A stretch of 25,034 nucleotides of DNA from contig JBCDFC010000043.1 in the NCBI GenBank assembly GCA_039178805.1, positions 1 to 25,034 on the forward strand, in the 5' to 3' direction. The stretch's first letter is position 1. Each line of letters opens with the position of its first letter. The translations under genes and the position numbers were made by a program. Positions 1 through 8,471 of the stretch are shown piece after piece. The stretch comes from Thermohalobaculum sp039178805 (lineage in GTDB: Bacteria > Pseudomonadota > Alphaproteobacteria > Rhodobacterales > Rhodobacteraceae). The notes beneath the pieces are model-generated. The model did no database searches. It saw nothing but the letters and a program-made list of their open reading frames with translations, and had not been told where the DNA came from.

Positions 1-1
1 C

Positions 2-100
2 GCCGCCGTGCTGGGCCTGGCGGTGGTGGGTCAGTCCTTCGTCTTCGCCCAGATCGTGGCGCCAGCGAGCGCGTCGCTTGGTTCCTGGGCCTCAGCCTGA
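2..100 (+). CDS. possible 3' tail of a plus-strand gene entering from the left edge
   Basis: An open frame runs from the window edge to a TGA at 98-100 and encodes 32 residues, starting AAVLGLAVVGQSFVF. The segment is hydrophobic and would fit a last membrane-spanning helix or a hydrophobic C-terminus. If real, it converges on and overlaps the 3' end of the minus-strand gene that stops at 31. No family can be assigned from so short a piece, and in GC-rich DNA an open frame of this length is weak evidence by itself. Confidence 0.25.
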   Translation, partial: AAVLGLAVVGQSFVFAQIVAPASASLGSWASA

Positions 101-1170
101 CCGTCGCGCCTAAGCCTGCCTAACGTTTTCGAGAGTTTGATCAGAGTGTGGAGGGTCCTCGCGGTCTCGTGCGGCCGATCCGACGACGCGTGCGCCTCCG
201 CTTCCGGCAGCCTCAACGGGGATAGTAGTGCGCCAGCCCGGCTGAGATCGCGCCAGATACGATCGGCAGGCGGTGACGCAGGCGTCGGCGAAGTGTCCCG
301 GCCGTATCCGTTGAGCGCGGCCCGCATTCCTGCGAGCGTCCCGTCGCCATCGAGCTCCGTAAGGGCCCAGCCGCGGAGTACCTTCGCAGCGCGATCGCCG
401 CCGGGGACAAGGCGCGGCAAAGCGTTTCGCGCGGCCCGTAGATGGACCATCCAGGCTGCGACCGAAATGCCCGGGCTCGACCAAACCGGGTCCGGTGCGA
501 GCGCCGCCATCATCGGCGCCGCAGCGGTAAGATCCGGTGAAGGGCCCGCGTCATCAGGCGCGACGGGGGGCGGCAGCATGACGCCAAGCGGGCCTCGAAG
601 CAGTGTGCCAACCTCGAGAGCGAGGTGAGCGTCTGCACCCCTTCCCCAGGCTGTGGCCGCCAAGGTGCAGGCCTTGGTCGCTTGCGAAAGATCTGGCGTA
701 GAACGCGATGATCTTCGCCCAATTGAGGCGATACGGAGCACCGCAAGCGCAAGCGGTGCGGCCCAGCGCCAACCGCCGGGTCGCCCGTCGAAAATCGTCA
801 CCCGCCGCGCCCGAAGAGCGAGCCAGCCAAGCGTGAAGAGCTGCTGCAGGAGTGCGTAGGCCCGTGCCAACCTGTCCGGCCGCCGCATCATGAGTGCTGA
901 CGGATAGAGCGCCAGGTAATCGATGCGCGGCCCCGACTGCACCGCTGCGCGCAACGATCGCAACGCATGCGCTTTGGCGAAATCGAGCGCGAGATGCGCA
1001 TCGCCGTGTCCGCCGGTCGAGATCGTCTCGACGGCGTAGCCCTCCTCAAGCAGCGCCACCACCGTTGCCACGGTATCGTCCGGCGGGACGGCACAAGGCG
1101 GAAAGCGGCCGAGCACCAGCGCATAGGGCGGGGTATCAGCGTCGGATTTGATGCGTTCTCGAGGAAACAA
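31..1170 (-). CDS. hypothetical protein, possibly glycosyltransferase-like, in the capsule locus
   Basis: This is a protein of about 380 residues that I do not recognise. The N-terminal third (ALVLGRFPPCAVPP, then alternating hydrophobic strands and helices) looks like an alpha/beta, Rossmann-type half such as the acceptor half of a GT-B glycosyltransferase, but I see no donor-side motif. A hydrophobic stretch follows (APLALAVLRIASIG), then a Pro/Ala-rich C-terminal half. No signal peptide is evident. The open frame begins just after a TAA at 1183-1185 and has no early ATG. TTG codons are at 1177-1179 and 1168-1170. An AAGGA lies directly against the first and 9 nt before the second, so I prefer the second, giving a 379-residue product. 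It is divergent from the kpsE-like gene, 78 bp away, and its 3' end may overlap a gene from the left edge. Function unknown; location suggests a role in surface polysaccharide. Confidence 0.6.
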   Translation of the reverse strand: MFPRERIKSDADTPPYALVLGRFPPCAVPPDDTVATVVALLEEGYAVETISTGGHGDAHLALDFAKAHALRSLRAAVQSGPRIDYLALYPSALMMRRPDRLARAYALLQQLFTLGWLALRARRVTIFDGRPGGWRWAAPLALAVLRIASIGRRSSRSTPDLSQATKACTLAATAWGRGADAHLALEVGTLLRGPLGVMLPPPVAPDDAGPSPDLTAAAPMMAALAPDPVWSSPGISVAAWMVHLRAARNALPRLVPGGDRAAKVLRGWALTELDGDGTLAGMRAALNGYGRDTSPTPASPPADRIWRDLSRAGALLSPLRLPEAEAHASSDRPHETARTLHTLIKLSKTLGRLRRDGQAEAQEPSDALAGATIWAKTKD

Positions 1171-1248
1171 TTCACACAATCCTTACCATGTTGCGCAACT
1201 CATCGGGCGCAGGGACGCGGGGATCGCGGTCCGAGTGGGGAGGCGCCG

Positions 1249-2382
1249 ATGACTGTCGTTGAAGTGGCTGAGATGCCCGCGTTGCCGCCGGCGCTTCCAC
1301 GTCGGTCGTATGCCGGTGCGGTGTTGGGCTTCGTGGTGTTCGCGGCGCTGCCGGTCGCTCTGGCGGCCTGGTACTACTTCTCGATCGCGGCGGATCGCTA
1401 TGTGACGGGCCTCCGCTACGCGATCCGCGGCGGACCTGGGGTCGAGGCCTCTGATGGTGCGAGTGTACAGGCCATGGGGTTGGCCGCGGCCCTCTCCGAT
1501 GGCTTCATTCTGGAGGATTTCCTCCGCTCCGAGGCAGCTTTGGCCGAACTCGAGAGCCGGCTCGATCTGCGCCTTATGCTTGGCCGTGACGGCGACGATC
1601 CGGTCCGCGACTACGACCCGGCGATGGCGCCCGAGGCGCTTCTCGACTTCTGGAACGCGGCGCTCGGCCTCCGCTTCGACGTGCTGACCGGCATTACCCA
1701 TCTTGAAGTGCGGCTGTTTCGGGCCGAGGACAGCCTTGTTGTTGCCGAGGCGCTGGTTGAGATGCTCGAGGGTCTCGTGGACCGGCTTTCGGAGCAGCAG
1801 CAGGATGAGATGCTGGCCTATGTGAACGGTGAATTCGCGCAGGCGGAGGAGCGTTTGCGCGATACGCTCGATGCGATCGAGGCCTTTCGCAGACGGACCC
1901 TGATCGTCTCCCCGACGGAGGAAGCGGAGCTCAACACGGCAACGATTGCTCAGCTCACGCAGGAACTTACCGTGCTTCGGGTACGGCTCAGAACCTTGCT
2001 GGAGACCGTGCCGAACTCCCCTCAGATCCCGCGATTGCGGGAGCAGGTCCAGTCGCTCGAAGCGCAGATTGCGAACACGCGCGCGACGGTCGGCGGCACC
2101 TCGGCGGATGGCGCGCTGACGGTCCAGATGACCGATTTCGAGCGGTTGCAGAATGAGTATCAAATTGCCCTCGACAGCTATATCGCCACGCTCGGCCTGC
2201 AGCAGCAGGCGCAGGCCCAGGCCACGCTTGGCCGGGCGCATCTTGTGGTCTTCGTGCCGCCACGCCTGCCGCTGACGCCGACTGCGCCCGACAGGTTCGT
2301 CGCCGTGCTGAAGATCGGTGTCGCGGCGTTCCTGCTCTGGCTCATGGGGCGGATCCTGCTCGCCGCGCTCCGGACGCCTTAA
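1249..2382 (+). CDS. kpsE: KpsE/CtrB/BexC-type capsule polysaccharide export inner-membrane protein
   Basis: The 377-residue product has the architecture of a PCP-type (polysaccharide co-polymerase) capsule export protein. It has a short cytoplasmic N-terminus, a first membrane helix at about residues 18-42 (GFVVFAALPVALAAWYYF), a long periplasmic region with Gln/Glu-rich coiled-coil helices at about 165-300, then a proline-rich segment (PPRLPLTPTAPDRF) directly before a second membrane helix at about 350-371. That proline motif beside the second helix is characteristic of the family. In group 2/3 capsule systems this protein links the KpsMT ABC transporter to the outer-membrane exporter. The start at 1249 is chosen because a GGGGAGG lies 6 nt upstream; the frame is open further upstream but without homologous-looking sequence. 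Its 3' end overlaps the convergent KpsT-like gene by 41 bp. No KpsM or KpsD is in the window. Confidence 0.88.
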   Translation: MTVVEVAEMPALPPALPRRSYAGAVLGFVVFAALPVALAAWYYFSIAADRYVTGLRYAIRGGPGVEASDGASVQAMGLAAALSDGFILEDFLRSEAALAELESRLDLRLMLGRDGDDPVRDYDPAMAPEALLDFWNAALGLRFDVLTGITHLEVRLFRAEDSLVVAEALVEMLEGLVDRLSEQQQDEMLAYVNGEFAQAEERLRDTLDAIEAFRRRTLIVSPTEEAELNTATIAQLTQELTVLRVRLRTLLETVPNSPQIPRLREQVQSLEAQIANTRATVGGTSADGALTVQMTDFERLQNEYQIALDSYIATLGLQQQAQAQATLGRAHLVVFVPPRLPLTPTAPDRFVAVLKIGVAAFLLWLMGRILLAALRTP

Positions 2383-3643
2383 GCCCTGCACACTCGGTTT
2401 CGTTCTGAAGCGGTGAGGTCAGAAGGAGCGGCGGCTCGCCTTCGGAGGCGCGATCCGACGCCTCGGTCTCAAGAGAGCGGGGACTGCGACCGCGAAAGAG
2501 CGTGCGGTAGGCAGGCGCCACACCAGTCGTATGCGTCGGAATGCCGAGCGTTGTTTGAGCGGTGCTCTTTGGAGCGGCCTTGCTTGGCGACCCCTCAGCC
2601 CGGGGAGCGGCTGCGAGGAGCGTAGTTCTATCTGCCGTTACGCCTTCATCAGGCCCCGACGAGACATTGGAAGTCTTGATCGCTCTCGTCGTGTCTCGGT
2701 TGGTTTCGGGCTGCTTGTCGTGCTTGCCGGCAGGCTCGTCGTTGATGATGGAAAGGCGACGGGGTGAGAGAACTTTTGGAACGTCCTCCTTCGCCTGATT
2801 GAGGGTGACGGCATCGGGTTTGAGCTCGCCAGTGCTGGACTTCTGATGAACTGGCGCTGTTGCGGTTGTGGGAATTTGGTCGCTGCTATTCTCAGGAGTG
2901 CGGTTCGCTCGCGCGCCTTTCCTCACGGGTTGCCGTTTCTTTCCGGTGCCGTTCTCGAACCGATCGATTGCGGTGTCGATGCAAGGCAGGCGTTCAAGCT
3001 GGCCCTTTTCGAGCAGCAGGATCCGGTCCGGTGCGACGGCGCGCAGATGGCTGACCCCAGCAGTTAGCCAGACCACGGCGGCCCGCTTGCGCGCGTCCTC
3101 TAGGAACGGTGTGAGGGCGTCGGCCAGTGGCCCTTTGCCAGGCATCAGCGGCCCGTCCGCGAGGTAGATTTCAGCAGGTGTGAGCCAGGCGGCCGCGTTG
3201 AGAAGCGCTGTGCGCTCCACAGCGCCCGCCCGCTCAAACGGCCGCGCGAGGATGCGAGGGCCGCCGGCGAAGGCTGCAACCGCTGCGGCCAGTCGGGGGC
3301 CATCAATCCCCGCCGCTGCAGCACGAAGGGCGAGATCGCGGCCCACGCTGCCGGTCACCCCGAAGGCCGCGCTGTTCCCAATGAGCGGTGCGACGCGGCC
3401 CCCTCGCCAAACCCTTCCTGCATCTGGCAGGCGTTGTCCGGCGAGAATCGCAGCGAGGCTCGTCCGGCCAGCACCTCGCGCACCCAGGATCGCGGTCAGC
3501 TCTCCTCTACCAAAGCTCACGGAGATGCCATTGAGTGTGCGCTGGCGGCCGTAGCTCTTGAAGATGCCCTCGGCGATGAGCAGGGGTTCTGCCGGAGCGT
3601 CAGTATCACTGGTCGTCTCGCTCGCGGCAGAACTCGTGGTCAT
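2342..3643 (-). CDS. KpsT-like ABC ATPase, apparently catalytically degenerate, with long disordered C-terminal tail
   Basis: Residues about 20-225 of 433 follow the fold order of a capsule-export ATPase (KpsT/RkpT/Wzt family): the strand LLIAEGIFKSY, a P-loop region, a helical part, a Walker B strand and the LLLEKGQL strand. Key residues look lost. The P-loop reads GARGAGRTS (54-62) with Arg60 in place of Lys. The Walker B strand AEIYLADG has Asp163 but Gly164 where the catalytic Glu belongs. No LSGGQ/SxGM signature is visible around 135-150, and Gly196 aligns by eye with the switch His (a His lies three residues later). Residues about 235-433 form a Ser/Thr/Pro/Lys-rich, low-complexity tail absent from typical KpsT of about 220 residues. 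The start overlaps the upstream GT stop (ATGA), making it the last gene of the operon. It may be a regulatory or structural pseudo-ATPase, or a divergent active one. Confidence 0.78.
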   Translation of the reverse strand: MTTSSAASETTSDTDAPAEPLLIAEGIFKSYGRQRTLNGISVSFGRGELTAILGARGAGRTSLAAILAGQRLPDAGRVWRGGRVAPLIGNSAAFGVTGSVGRDLALRAAAAGIDGPRLAAAVAAFAGGPRILARPFERAGAVERTALLNAAAWLTPAEIYLADGPLMPGKGPLADALTPFLEDARKRAAVVWLTAGVSHLRAVAPDRILLLEKGQLERLPCIDTAIDRFENGTGKKRQPVRKGARANRTPENSSDQIPTTATAPVHQKSSTGELKPDAVTLNQAKEDVPKVLSPRRLSIINDEPAGKHDKQPETNRDTTRAIKTSNVSSGPDEGVTADRTTLLAAAPRAEGSPSKAAPKSTAQTTLGIPTHTTGVAPAYRTLFRGRSPRSLETEASDRASEGEPPLLLTSPLQNETECAGLKASGARRAGSAP

Positions 3644-6138
3644 TGCAGGACCCCAGACTCTTCCAAGGCCGCGCGATACCGAGCCGCGCAGGCCTCGACC
3701 GAGTACTCGTTCGCCATAAGCTCTTGGCCAGCTTGCGCCCGCGCGCGTGCCTCATCGGGCGCGCGTCGAACCTGCCTCATCGCTTGGGCCAGAGCGTCGA
3801 CCGAGATATCCGCCCACGTCGCCCCGGACACCGGGAAGATGCTCTCGCCCGGACGGACCTCTCTCTCCGACCACGGCACTGGATACCCTGTTTTTTCCGT
3901 CACGAAATCGCGCGTTCCGGAGTAATCGGTCGCGATTACCGGGCAGCCGAGCATCAGTGCGTAGGCCGGCATGTAGCCGAAACCTTCCGCTCGATGGGGC
4001 GAGATCAGGCAGTCGGCAGAGGCGATGAGGCCCAGCAGCGTGTCGAATGGCAGCCGGTCGACGATGATCTGGATCCTTGGATCCGCTTCCGCAGCCGCGG
4101 TGATCCGCTCCCACATGCCGTTCGGATCGCCCCAATGCCCCGTGACGGGCGGCGTCGTCTTGACGATCAGGCGGACATTCGCGTCGCCCGAGCCGCCGGA
4201 GAACGCTCGAGTGAACGCCTCCACCGCGGCCAACGGGTTCTTTCGCTCGACCGAGGAGTGGAAGTCGAAGACGACGAGGAACGAGAACGCGCCCTTGGCG
4301 AGGCCCCAGCGCTCCTTCTGGATCGGTGCGGGTGGGGGGAGGCGCAGCCCTTTGCCGACAGTGCGGACGGGCGCTTCGGTATGGGGCGCGTAGATCTCGC
4401 TCAAGTAGCGCGTCGGGCACCAGACTTCGTCCAAGAGCTCAAGACAGAGCCGGTGTGCCCGCGGTAGCACTTCAAGCTCCCACAAGAGGAAGGCGATCGC
4501 GTGTAGGTCGCGATGCCGGTCGAAGAGTGGGTTGCAGAGGACCTGAGGTACCTGATCCGCGTTCACGTGGAGAAGGACCGCCTTGCGACCAGGCTGACGA
4601 AGTCGGCTGCCGTCTCCGTGAATGGGTCCAGTGGCGAAGCGCGCTCCGATCCCGCCGCTCGGCCCCGTTGCATGCCCGATGCCCAGACGCCCGTCGCCCA
4701 ATAGCCCGGCCGGTGCGAGGACCGGAGCGGTACCGGGGACTGCTCCACCGCGGGTTGGCGTGAGGTGGATCTGATGCGCAGTCTTGGCGAAGGGCGTCGG
4801 CGCCTCCGCAAAACCGGCCTCGCTGTCGCGCAGGCGGAACGGGACGCCCGCCCGCCCCAGCACCTCGGCGCTCATCGCGAGGTTCTGACCGAGGCCGGTC
4901 GTCGAGCCGGCGAGACCGACCACCTCCATCCGGCGGTCCCGTGCGCACCAGTGATCCTCCCCGATGCTTGCAAACATGCCGAACTGGGGAAATGCGCGGC
5001 AGGCCTGTGCGCGAAACCAGGTGGCTTGGGCGGCCGCCTCCTCCACATCGACCGGTTGTCCGCGCCCCACGACGAGCCCGAGCAGCAGCTCGAAGCGTGT
5101 CAGTGTGCCGGGTACCGCCGGCTCGCGCTGCATGAACCAAGTGAGCGCTTCGGGATTGAAGGCGAGCCTGCGGGTCGGTGTGTCGAAGAGATGCAGCAGC
5201 AGATCGAAGACGAAGGCGATGCGGTGCACTGGCCGGTCGAGACGGTATGCCTTGGCATAAGTCTCCGACCGAGTGTGGATCGAGAGGAGGGATTGCCCGA
5301 TCGGAAAGGGCTCGCCGGCGCCTGCAGGTGGCACCGCAATCATGCGGTCGGCAAGCCACGGTGGGGTCAGCGCCGCGCTTATGCCTGACGATCCCGCGCG
5401 AGCGTGCAACCACCACTCCGCGAGGGCGTCCTCATCGCCCTCTGTCGCCAAGCTCGGAGCACTGCGCCGCGCCTCTCGCGCGATCAGCCGGCTCATCCGC
5501 GGGCCGTCGTCCCAGCTGCCGCCCGCATCGGCATTGAGCGCTGCGGCGAGCGCTTCGCCGACGGGTGCCGTGCCACGAAGGGACGCGGGCCCATGCAGCG
5601 CGTACCAATAGGCGAGCCGCGCGGCGGCCGATGGGGTGTCGGGCTCTGGCGCGGCAGGGACCGCCGCGGCTGCATGTTCGACCAGTCGAGAGAGAGGCGG
5701 CGCATCATCGGGATTGGCATCCGCGATGTTACTGCAGCGTGCAGGCGACAATGCATGGCGCGCGCGCGGACCAATCCGCTCGCCCCTACCGGGCTCCGGA
5801 TCGGCGGCGGTGTCCCCAACCTCCGGGCGCTGTTTCTCGATTCTGGCGAGCTGATCGTAGCCATTGAACGGGAAAGAAGTTGCGACGCTCTGCAGAAGAG
5901 CGATGCCTTGCAGCGCGATAGCTTCTTCGGCGGCTGCGACGGGTGATCCGGTTGCTGACGGACCGTTGCCTTTGCCCGGCGGAGAGGCCCTGTTCGCACC
6001 CGTTCCGGCGATCTTTCGGCCATTTGTTGCAGGCGCGATCTTACCCCTGCGGGTTTCGGAACCTGCCGTTGCCGGTGGCGGCGAGAGATCTTCAACCTCC
6101 CGCGGAGATTTGCGCGCGTTCGCGCCAAAGCGGGTCAC
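3640..6138 (-). CDS. large GT4-type glycosyltransferase with N-terminal extension
   Basis: The 832-residue protein ends in a GT-B glycosyltransferase of the GT4 type (about residues 405-832). VVGLAGSTTGLGQNLAMSAE is the N-lobe glycine loop. Further on come FLVVFDFHSSVERKNP (donor-lobe start), the long helical linker and SPHRAEGFGYMPAYALMLGC followed by PVIATDYSGTRD, the nucleotide-sugar binding region. The EX7E motif is incomplete: Glu718 is present but the second position (726) is Tyr. The N-lobe carries a Gly-rich low-complexity insertion (about 460-510). Residues 1-170 are Pro/Ala/Arg-rich and probably disordered; 170-400 are mostly helical and I do not recognise them. It overlaps the upstream PPT gene and the downstream KpsT-like gene by 4 bp each (ATGA), so translation is probably coupled. 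The expected role is to add a sugar during capsule glycan synthesis at the cytoplasmic face; donor and acceptor are unknown. Confidence 0.85.
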   Translation of the reverse strand: MTRFGANARKSPREVEDLSPPPATAGSETRRGKIAPATNGRKIAGTGANRASPPGKGNGPSATGSPVAAAEEAIALQGIALLQSVATSFPFNGYDQLARIEKQRPEVGDTAADPEPGRGERIGPRARHALSPARCSNIADANPDDAPPLSRLVEHAAAAVPAAPEPDTPSAAARLAYWYALHGPASLRGTAPVGEALAAALNADAGGSWDDGPRMSRLIAREARRSAPSLATEGDEDALAEWWLHARAGSSGISAALTPPWLADRMIAVPPAGAGEPFPIGQSLLSIHTRSETYAKAYRLDRPVHRIAFVFDLLLHLFDTPTRRLAFNPEALTWFMQREPAVPGTLTRFELLLGLVVGRGQPVDVEEAAAQATWFRAQACRAFPQFGMFASIGEDHWCARDRRMEVVGLAGSTTGLGQNLAMSAEVLGRAGVPFRLRDSEAGFAEAPTPFAKTAHQIHLTPTRGGAVPGTAPVLAPAGLLGDGRLGIGHATGPSGGIGARFATGPIHGDGSRLRQPGRKAVLLHVNADQVPQVLCNPLFDRHRDLHAIAFLLWELEVLPRAHRLCLELLDEVWCPTRYLSEIYAPHTEAPVRTVGKGLRLPPPAPIQKERWGLAKGAFSFLVVFDFHSSVERKNPLAAVEAFTRAFSGGSGDANVRLIVKTTPPVTGHWGDPNGMWERITAAAEADPRIQIIVDRLPFDTLLGLIASADCLISPHRAEGFGYMPAYALMLGCPVIATDYSGTRDFVTEKTGYPVPWSEREVRPGESIFPVSGATWADISVDALAQAMRQVRRAPDEARARAQAGQELMANEYSVEACAARYRAALEESGVLQ

Positions 6139-8471
6139 AGGATCACCCCTTCAAGCTCTTCTGTCGGTAGCGGCCAAACCTTGGCATCCGGGTCGACGGC
6201 GATCGGGCCCGGGAAGGCGGTGAGCAGCGGCTTCGCGTCGAAACCCGAGGGCCTCACTTCTTCATCGAGGGCGCGGATCGCATCGTCGAATTCGGTCGGT
6301 TCATGGCGTGGGGTCGCGTAGACCGGCACCTCGTAGAACCCGAGCCCGCCGTAGAGATCCCGCATCCGATGATCGATTTTGCTTTCGCCATCGAGGAGAT
6401 CGATGCGGCGCAGCCCGCGCCCGAAGAAGCTGAACCAGGCAGACGGGATCCCGTAGGCGTCGGCGATGACAAGACCGTGGAGCGAGGTCGACAGGATGCG
6501 GCGGCAGGATGCGATCTCAGCGATCTTGCTGCGGAAGGCCGGCATGCTTGCATCGGCGTACATGTTGATGACGCGCACAGACTTGGCGAGGCTCGGGGGC
6601 ACGGAATAGCGACGAAAGGCAGGCTCCGGCCCGCCGGCAGGTGTGCGCTCGTCCAACTCGGACAGGTGCAGCACGATCCCTAGATCGAACTGGCGATCGG
6701 CGGGGTCCATCGGGAAGAGCTTGGGCAGCAGATACACGGGGTCGCCGAAGATCTCGGGTGCTGCGATCCCTTCGCGGCGCAGCGCCTCGGCGGTTTCGGG
6801 TCCACGGGTGGCATGCACGCTGAACCGGGTGTCCGGCGGCGCGGACCAGCCGCCCTCCTTTCCCGTTGGTGAAAGTGATTGGTCGAGGCCGGTGCCCCAG
6901 AGATGGACGTGCCCACCCGCCAGGCTGTGCCCGATGGTGCCGACCGCCGCCAGCCGTTCGCGCCGGCCTTGTGCGGCGAGATGGCGGACAGGCAGGCCGC
7001 TGATGCCGGCGACCACGACCGCGCTCAATGCGTCACCCAGATTGGCGAAGCCGTCCGTCCTCGACCCCGCTGCCCAGCAGAGCGGGATGGCGAGCGGTTG
7101 TGCGATCTTGGCGGACGCGCCGGCTTCCACGACCGCTGCGCCGCTGCCCGCCGATTGAGCGATACGCGTTCCGCTCCGCCGCGCTTCCTTGCCGCGTGCC
7201 TTTGTCGACGAGCGTGCTTTGGTGACGCTGCTGGTGGCTGCTTCAAGCGCCGACTTGCTTATTGAGGCCTTGGAGCGACGCCGGATCGCGTCGCCCTCAC
7301 ATTTGATCAGGCGGAGTGAGGGTGCTGCGGCTGCTTGGCCAGGGTCACATGCGATGGGTAGGCGTAGCGCGTCCATGGATTTCGCCGCCGCGGCGACCGC
7401 TTCTGCCGACTGCCTCTCCCGCTGTCGCATCGCAGTGAGATCTTCGGCAAGGCAAAGATCCGCGAGCACGGGGTGATCCCAGATCGACGCTCCAAGACCC
7501 GGCGTTGCGACCCGCAGATCGATGGGAAGCGCGTCGGCCAGCGCTTTCGTATCGATCTCTGCTGGTTGCCAAGCGTGGTCGATCGCCGCGATCAACGCGG
7601 GCCAGGGCATCCGATGGGTTCGGGGCTGCCGCCATACCTGGGTCGCTGAGCGGCCAAGGCCCGCGTAGAGATCTGCGACGCGAAGGTCCAACGGGCCGTC
7701 CATCGCGGGTTCGAGCGTCGTCAGGCCTGGCGGCCCGCCCTCTGCGATCGCTAGGCAGGGGATCCCGTAGCTCTCGGCGATGGCGAGTGCGTCGCTGCAG
7801 GTCGACACGATCCGTTTACAGGCGAGGATGGCATCGAGATGGCCGCGAAGATCGGCGAGCGTCGGTGCGACGGTGCTGGGAATGATGCGCACGCCTTCGC
7901 CACCAGTCGGCTCCAGCGCATAGCGGGTGAGGCCACTGACTGGGCCAGGCACGAAGCCATTCGGCGCGTTGATAGGTGTCGCATCAGTTTCCTCGACCGA
8001 GAGGACGACGCCGAGCTCGTGCCTTGGTGCTCTCCGCGGGTGGTAGAACTCAGGCAATAGGGTGAGCGGGTCGCCGAGAGCGGGTAGGCGCGCATCGAGC
8101 ATCGCCCCGCCTGACAGGAGCGCAGCCGAGAATGGCCCACGGCAGGCTGCGAGATGGCGTCTGGTCTCGGCATCCGCGCTGAACCGGCGGCGCTTGCCAT
8201 CCGGTGGCGTGCAGGTGCGGGCGCAGCCGGTGCCCCAGAAGACGGGATCGCCGCCGGTAATGTTCTGACCGATCGTCCCCCCTGCCACGAGCCTGGGCAG
8301 GGGTGAGATGAAGGGCACTCGGCGCACAGGTCGCCCCGTTAGCCAGGAGACGATGACGGGTGCGAGTGCGCTGCCGAAAGGAACCGCGCGGTCGTCCTTC
8401 GCTCCGCCCGCCCAGGCGAGCGGGACTGCGTCCTCGCGCCGAACCCGCGCCATGAGTGCCAGCGCGCTCAT
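6135..8471 (-). CDS. tandem two-domain polysaccharide pyruvyl transferase family protein
   Basis: The 778-residue protein holds two copies of the polysaccharide pyruvyl transferase fold (PF04230-type), at about 10-365 and 460-778, joined by a Ser/Lys/Ala-rich linker. Each copy starts with a PLxWAxG strand, continues with GTIGQ/GTIGH and a WGTGC/WGTGL motif, then an ATRGP-like segment, a GDP(x)xLLP motif and a late ST....YGIP motif. In domain 2 the late motif is STSLHGLVIADAYGIP with His665, as in the family. In domain 1 it reads STCSDALAIAESYGIP, so the conserved SLHG is CSDA and Asp227 sits where His is expected. Family members transfer pyruvyl ketal groups from phosphoenolpyruvate to sugars, or are glycosyltransferase-like relatives. 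Domain 1 is probably inactive or altered. The ATG overlaps the stop of a small upstream ORF, and its stop overlaps the GT start. Confidence 0.87.
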   Translation of the reverse strand: MSALALMARVRREDAVPLAWAGGAKDDRAVPFGSALAPVIVSWLTGRPVRRVPFISPLPRLVAGGTIGQNITGGDPVFWGTGCARTCTPPDGKRRRFSADAETRRHLAACRGPFSAALLSGGAMLDARLPALGDPLTLLPEFYHPRRAPRHELGVVLSVEETDATPINAPNGFVPGPVSGLTRYALEPTGGEGVRIIPSTVAPTLADLRGHLDAILACKRIVSTCSDALAIAESYGIPCLAIAEGGPPGLTTLEPAMDGPLDLRVADLYAGLGRSATQVWRQPRTHRMPWPALIAAIDHAWQPAEIDTKALADALPIDLRVATPGLGASIWDHPVLADLCLAEDLTAMRQRERQSAEAVAAAAKSMDALRLPIACDPGQAAAAPSLRLIKCEGDAIRRRSKASISKSALEAATSSVTKARSSTKARGKEARRSGTRIAQSAGSGAAVVEAGASAKIAQPLAIPLCWAAGSRTDGFANLGDALSAVVVAGISGLPVRHLAAQGRRERLAAVGTIGHSLAGGHVHLWGTGLDQSLSPTGKEGGWSAPPDTRFSVHATRGPETAEALRREGIAAPEIFGDPVYLLPKLFPMDPADRQFDLGIVLHLSELDERTPAGGPEPAFRRYSVPPSLAKSVRVINMYADASMPAFRSKIAEIASCRRILSTSLHGLVIADAYGIPSAWFSFFGRGLRRIDLLDGESKIDHRMRDLYGGLGFYEVPVYATPRHEPTEFDDAIRALDEEVRPSGFDAKPLLTAFPGPIAVDPDAKVWPLPTEELEGVIL

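Noticed and set aside
1183..2391. 402-codon minus-strand ORF opposite the kpsE-like gene
   Set aside because: The plus-strand frame has two membrane helices and family motifs; the antisense frame is Arg/His/Gln-rich with no domain, as expected from GC-rich codon mirroring.
4472..5416. 314-codon minus-strand ORF inside the GT gene
   Set aside because: It is a shifted frame of the GT gene with Arg-rich composition and no recognisable domain.
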